This document shows positions 61,335-64,000 of a DNA stretch of 64,000 nucleotides, piece after piece. Position 1 is the stretch's first letter; each line of letters opens with the position of its first letter. Made by a program: the position numbers and the translations under genes. Origin of the DNA: Himantopus leucocephalus (Eukaryota; Chordata; Aves; Charadriiformes; Recurvirostridae); assembly GCA_003993805.1 (NCBI GenBank), contig RSEF01000005.1:34167175-34231174 (forward strand). Direction: 5' to 3'. Under the pieces are notes generated by a model. The model was given only the letters and a program-made list of their open reading frames with translations, was not told the DNA's origin and searched no databases.

Positions 61335-64000
61335 TTTTGAGGCCCTCGAGCTGTCCAGCATAATGAAACAGAAAAGAGAGGAAACATTTGAATTTCTTAA
61401 TTCAATGGTTATTTCTCTGTGTCATCAAGGATCACGGAAGGCAGACATGTCATAGGAAACATGAAAGGAAATAGGGGAAATATTGTAATTATAATCAGAG
61501 AAGTTCTGGATAAATTTATGACTGCAAAGAACGTCTGTAGTTATTCGTACTAGTAGCATACTTGGATTACCCGGTTCATTAGATGTGCTGTTAGATACTT
61601 TTTATTAGGGTTGGTTGTTTTGTTTCATTGTGAGGCATTAACTCCTCATGAAGGAAAGTTACTAGTCTCAGTGCACTAATGACTGAATGAATCAACTTTC
61701 TGGTTTACTGTACACATTTTTTAAAAAACATAAACCCTATTTTTTCTAGATTTCAGAATAAATAGTTTTCTGTAACGTGTACAATTTTCTTTGAAATCTT
61801 AAATTTTGTACAGGTCTATCTAAGATGATTTGGGTTTGTCTGTCAGAGGTGTGGTTATCAAAATAGCAAAATAATTACTTTTGTTACCACTATTATTTTT
61901 ATGTACCATTTTGCAAACTGAATATCTGTGATTTTCATTACAAAAGCATTGCCGTTTCACCTTTCTGTATTCATACAGTTGAATGTTGAGCTACTAGTGG
62001 ATAGATCTCCATGTTCGGGTCTGGTTTTAGTGTTCTCTTCAGTGGATACTATCAGTTATGTGAAATCATCCTGTCACTTTCAAAACAAACTACTTAGCTC
62101 TGGACTTTTTAAAATAAAACTTTTTTTCTTTTCACCCTTATAAATGTGCCCTTTCCAAATTCTTCCTCTTCTTGCTTTTAAAATAATGAAAAGACTAAAA
62201 AGACTATGCTTGTAATTAAAATTCATTTTTAAATAACCTCAGAAGATTGTTTCTAGAAATCAAAACATCTTTATGGTCCCATTTCTAAGGAAAAAAAAGA
62301 CAAGTGACTGGGATCCTGTACACTTTACTGTAGTCTACATTAATTACCTTCTATTAAAAAATGACAAAGACCTTTTTGAAAGGGAATCTGGCACTCTTTC
62401 CACAGAAATGATGGCAGACACCCTACTCTCTGCTGATTTCTTGACACTTCTAATTACCTGTATTCATTTGAAATCGTTTCCTTTGTAGTGAGTTATTGGC
62501 ATGATTTTCAGAGAACAAGAGGAAAATGGAAAACATTTTAGCAAGTTAAGAAAAAAAAAATCAACAGTATCATTGTTTGCAGCTTTTGTTGAAACTACCT
62601 TCGTGAGTCATTTGAGGGACATGAAGGTAAATGAAAGGTTATACTTTGCCCTGCACGTTGTCGCTGGTATTTGTAATGTCAATAACTGTAGAAGGTTGTC
62701 AGGAAACTGGAGAGATAAAGGTCAATAGCAATGACAAATATATCATTGTATGTGTTTGAATATGCAATATCAGCCTAATCTCATGGTGGAGGTTTTCACA
62801 CCCTGGAAATATCAATCAGGTGCTGTATCAGAACTATCCATTGTTTTCTGCGTACCTAGAATAAAATGGGAGATCAGTAGATTTAAGTTTTAACATGTTT
62901 AAACTATTTTTCCAGATTACTTTCTTTATTTAGTACAGAGAAACAAGTTATTCTCTCAAAAAGATATTTTCCATGAAATAAAACACTAACAGAGGCTTTA
63001 AAAGAAGAAAAAAAGAAGAGTATCCTAGGTTCCCTAATTTGTTACAGGACATTGAATATTAGTTTCTATTTAACATCTGATATTGCCACGGTTTTCAAAA
63101 TATTTTTGCAAACCATGTCGTTCTGATAATTGTGTGTAAATCCATTCGGGTTTTTTTCGTATACTAGCACAAGCAACAGCATCTCAATCAAAGTACCTCT
63201 TACAGGGATAGACCTTTATTTTTCACAAACTATATCAAGATTTCAGAGCTCAGTTAAAAGCAACTGAGTTGCCTTAACAGCCTACAGTTAATGTGTAAAG
63301 GAATAATCCTTTTGAGAGAATTCACTTACAGTTGAACATATCAAAGCTCCGGATTCTAAGTTGTTACAAATGGGGATCCTGATTTAGGAAAACCTAAATT
63401 TGACCTATAGGCGAATACCAAATCACAAGTCGTTACGTTGTTCTGTGGTTTTATGTGATTATGCAAGCATGGGAAAACAAGAGATGAAGAGCAAGGAAAG
63501 AAATTACATCAGAGAGCCATGTGACATTGAAAGTAAAAACAGCAATTAGTTCAGTGAGAATCTTGAGGTAGGAAGGTAGGGGAGGATGCAACAGTGTGAG
63601 GATGAGTTTTGAGAATAGCAGGAAGGAAGCATTGCAGCAAAATACAGTTGTCTGAGAGACAATTGGAAGAAGTACTCTTTCTGGGTAGAGCGTTTGAAAA
63701 AGTGACTGCGGGAAGCTAAGGGAAAAGTGAGCACAAATCATCTACTAATTAGAGACATGAAGCCCGATACAGTGAAAAAACAATGCTGAAAACACACAGT
63801 AAAGGCACAAAGATATTGTTGTAGAAGGATCCAAGCATCAGCCTGTCTGAAACCTCTGTGAATCTGTTTTTTTAAAAATAAACCAAGAAAAATATTTACT
63901 AACCCTGAATTAGTGATTCACTCTTTCCCTGGATGCTAGTTCCTTTTACAAGGTACTAGTAATTTGAGCCTTTGTTCTGCTAAGGTATTACTTCTGTGAA

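Larger units (their letters stand above)
55717..64000. other. Intergenic, no gene seen
   Basis: AT-rich sequence with simple repeats at 58184-58322 and 61284-61334 and one possible old SINE fragment near 57636-57790. No exon with family-level support was recognised, and none of the short open frames resembles a protein I know. Confidence 0.65.

Noticed and set aside
1..64000. tRNA, rRNA, snoRNA, miRNA, CRISPR or prokaryotic operon signals
   Set aside because: None was recognised by eye on either strand. A covariance-model scan would be needed to exclude small RNAs firmly.

Overview
This is vertebrate nuclear DNA, almost certainly from a bird and probably a neoavian. The evidence is the set of CR1 LINE copies with bird-style 3' tails, a solo LTR of the type that opens TGTCGTGGTTTAACCCC and closes in CAGCACA, sparse exons separated by kilobases of AT-rich DNA, and one sharp CpG island. 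Nothing bacterial (operons, Shine-Dalgarno sites, CRISPR) is present.

One protein-coding gene is visible: the 5' part of CDIN1 (C15orf41, codanin-1 interacting nuclease), read from the minus strand. Coding exon 1 lies in the CpG island at 31428-31528. It is followed by three very short exons at 5791-5836, 4862-4926 and 1501-1561, and the rest of the gene runs off the left edge. Joined, these exons give an open frame of 91 codons with matching splice phases (2, 0, 2, 0) and GT/AG borders at every junction in the window. They encode the N-terminal, mostly helical part of the protein; the predicted nuclease domain is outside the window.

Layout: 1-31427 is CDIN1 exons 2-4 and introns. Intron 1 is 25.6 kb and holds microsatellites, a long pyrimidine tract, a Z-DNA-prone tract and a few possible old repeats. 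About 31080-32260 is the CpG-island promoter. From 32260 to 64000 I find no gene; it is intergenic DNA upstream of CDIN1 with repeats of several ages: a CR1 (42525-43292), a CR1 3' end cut by a 100-N assembly gap (55601-55716), two much older CR1 remnants (38597-39087 minus, about 48060-49065 plus), a solo LTR with 5-bp target duplications (49076-49671), several diverged copies of an old amniote repeat, and a decayed Penelope-like element (about 50450-52005).

The most interesting items are the Penelope-like relic, which has reverse-transcriptase-like coding remnants and related terminal segments in inverted orientation, and a perfect match to the TALE-homeodomain dimer site in CDIN1 intron 2 beside a 12-bp perfect hairpin. 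In other vertebrates CDIN1 neighbours the TALE gene MEIS2, so an intronic regulatory element is plausible but unproven. No new multi-gene system was found. All family assignments were made by eye, without database searches.
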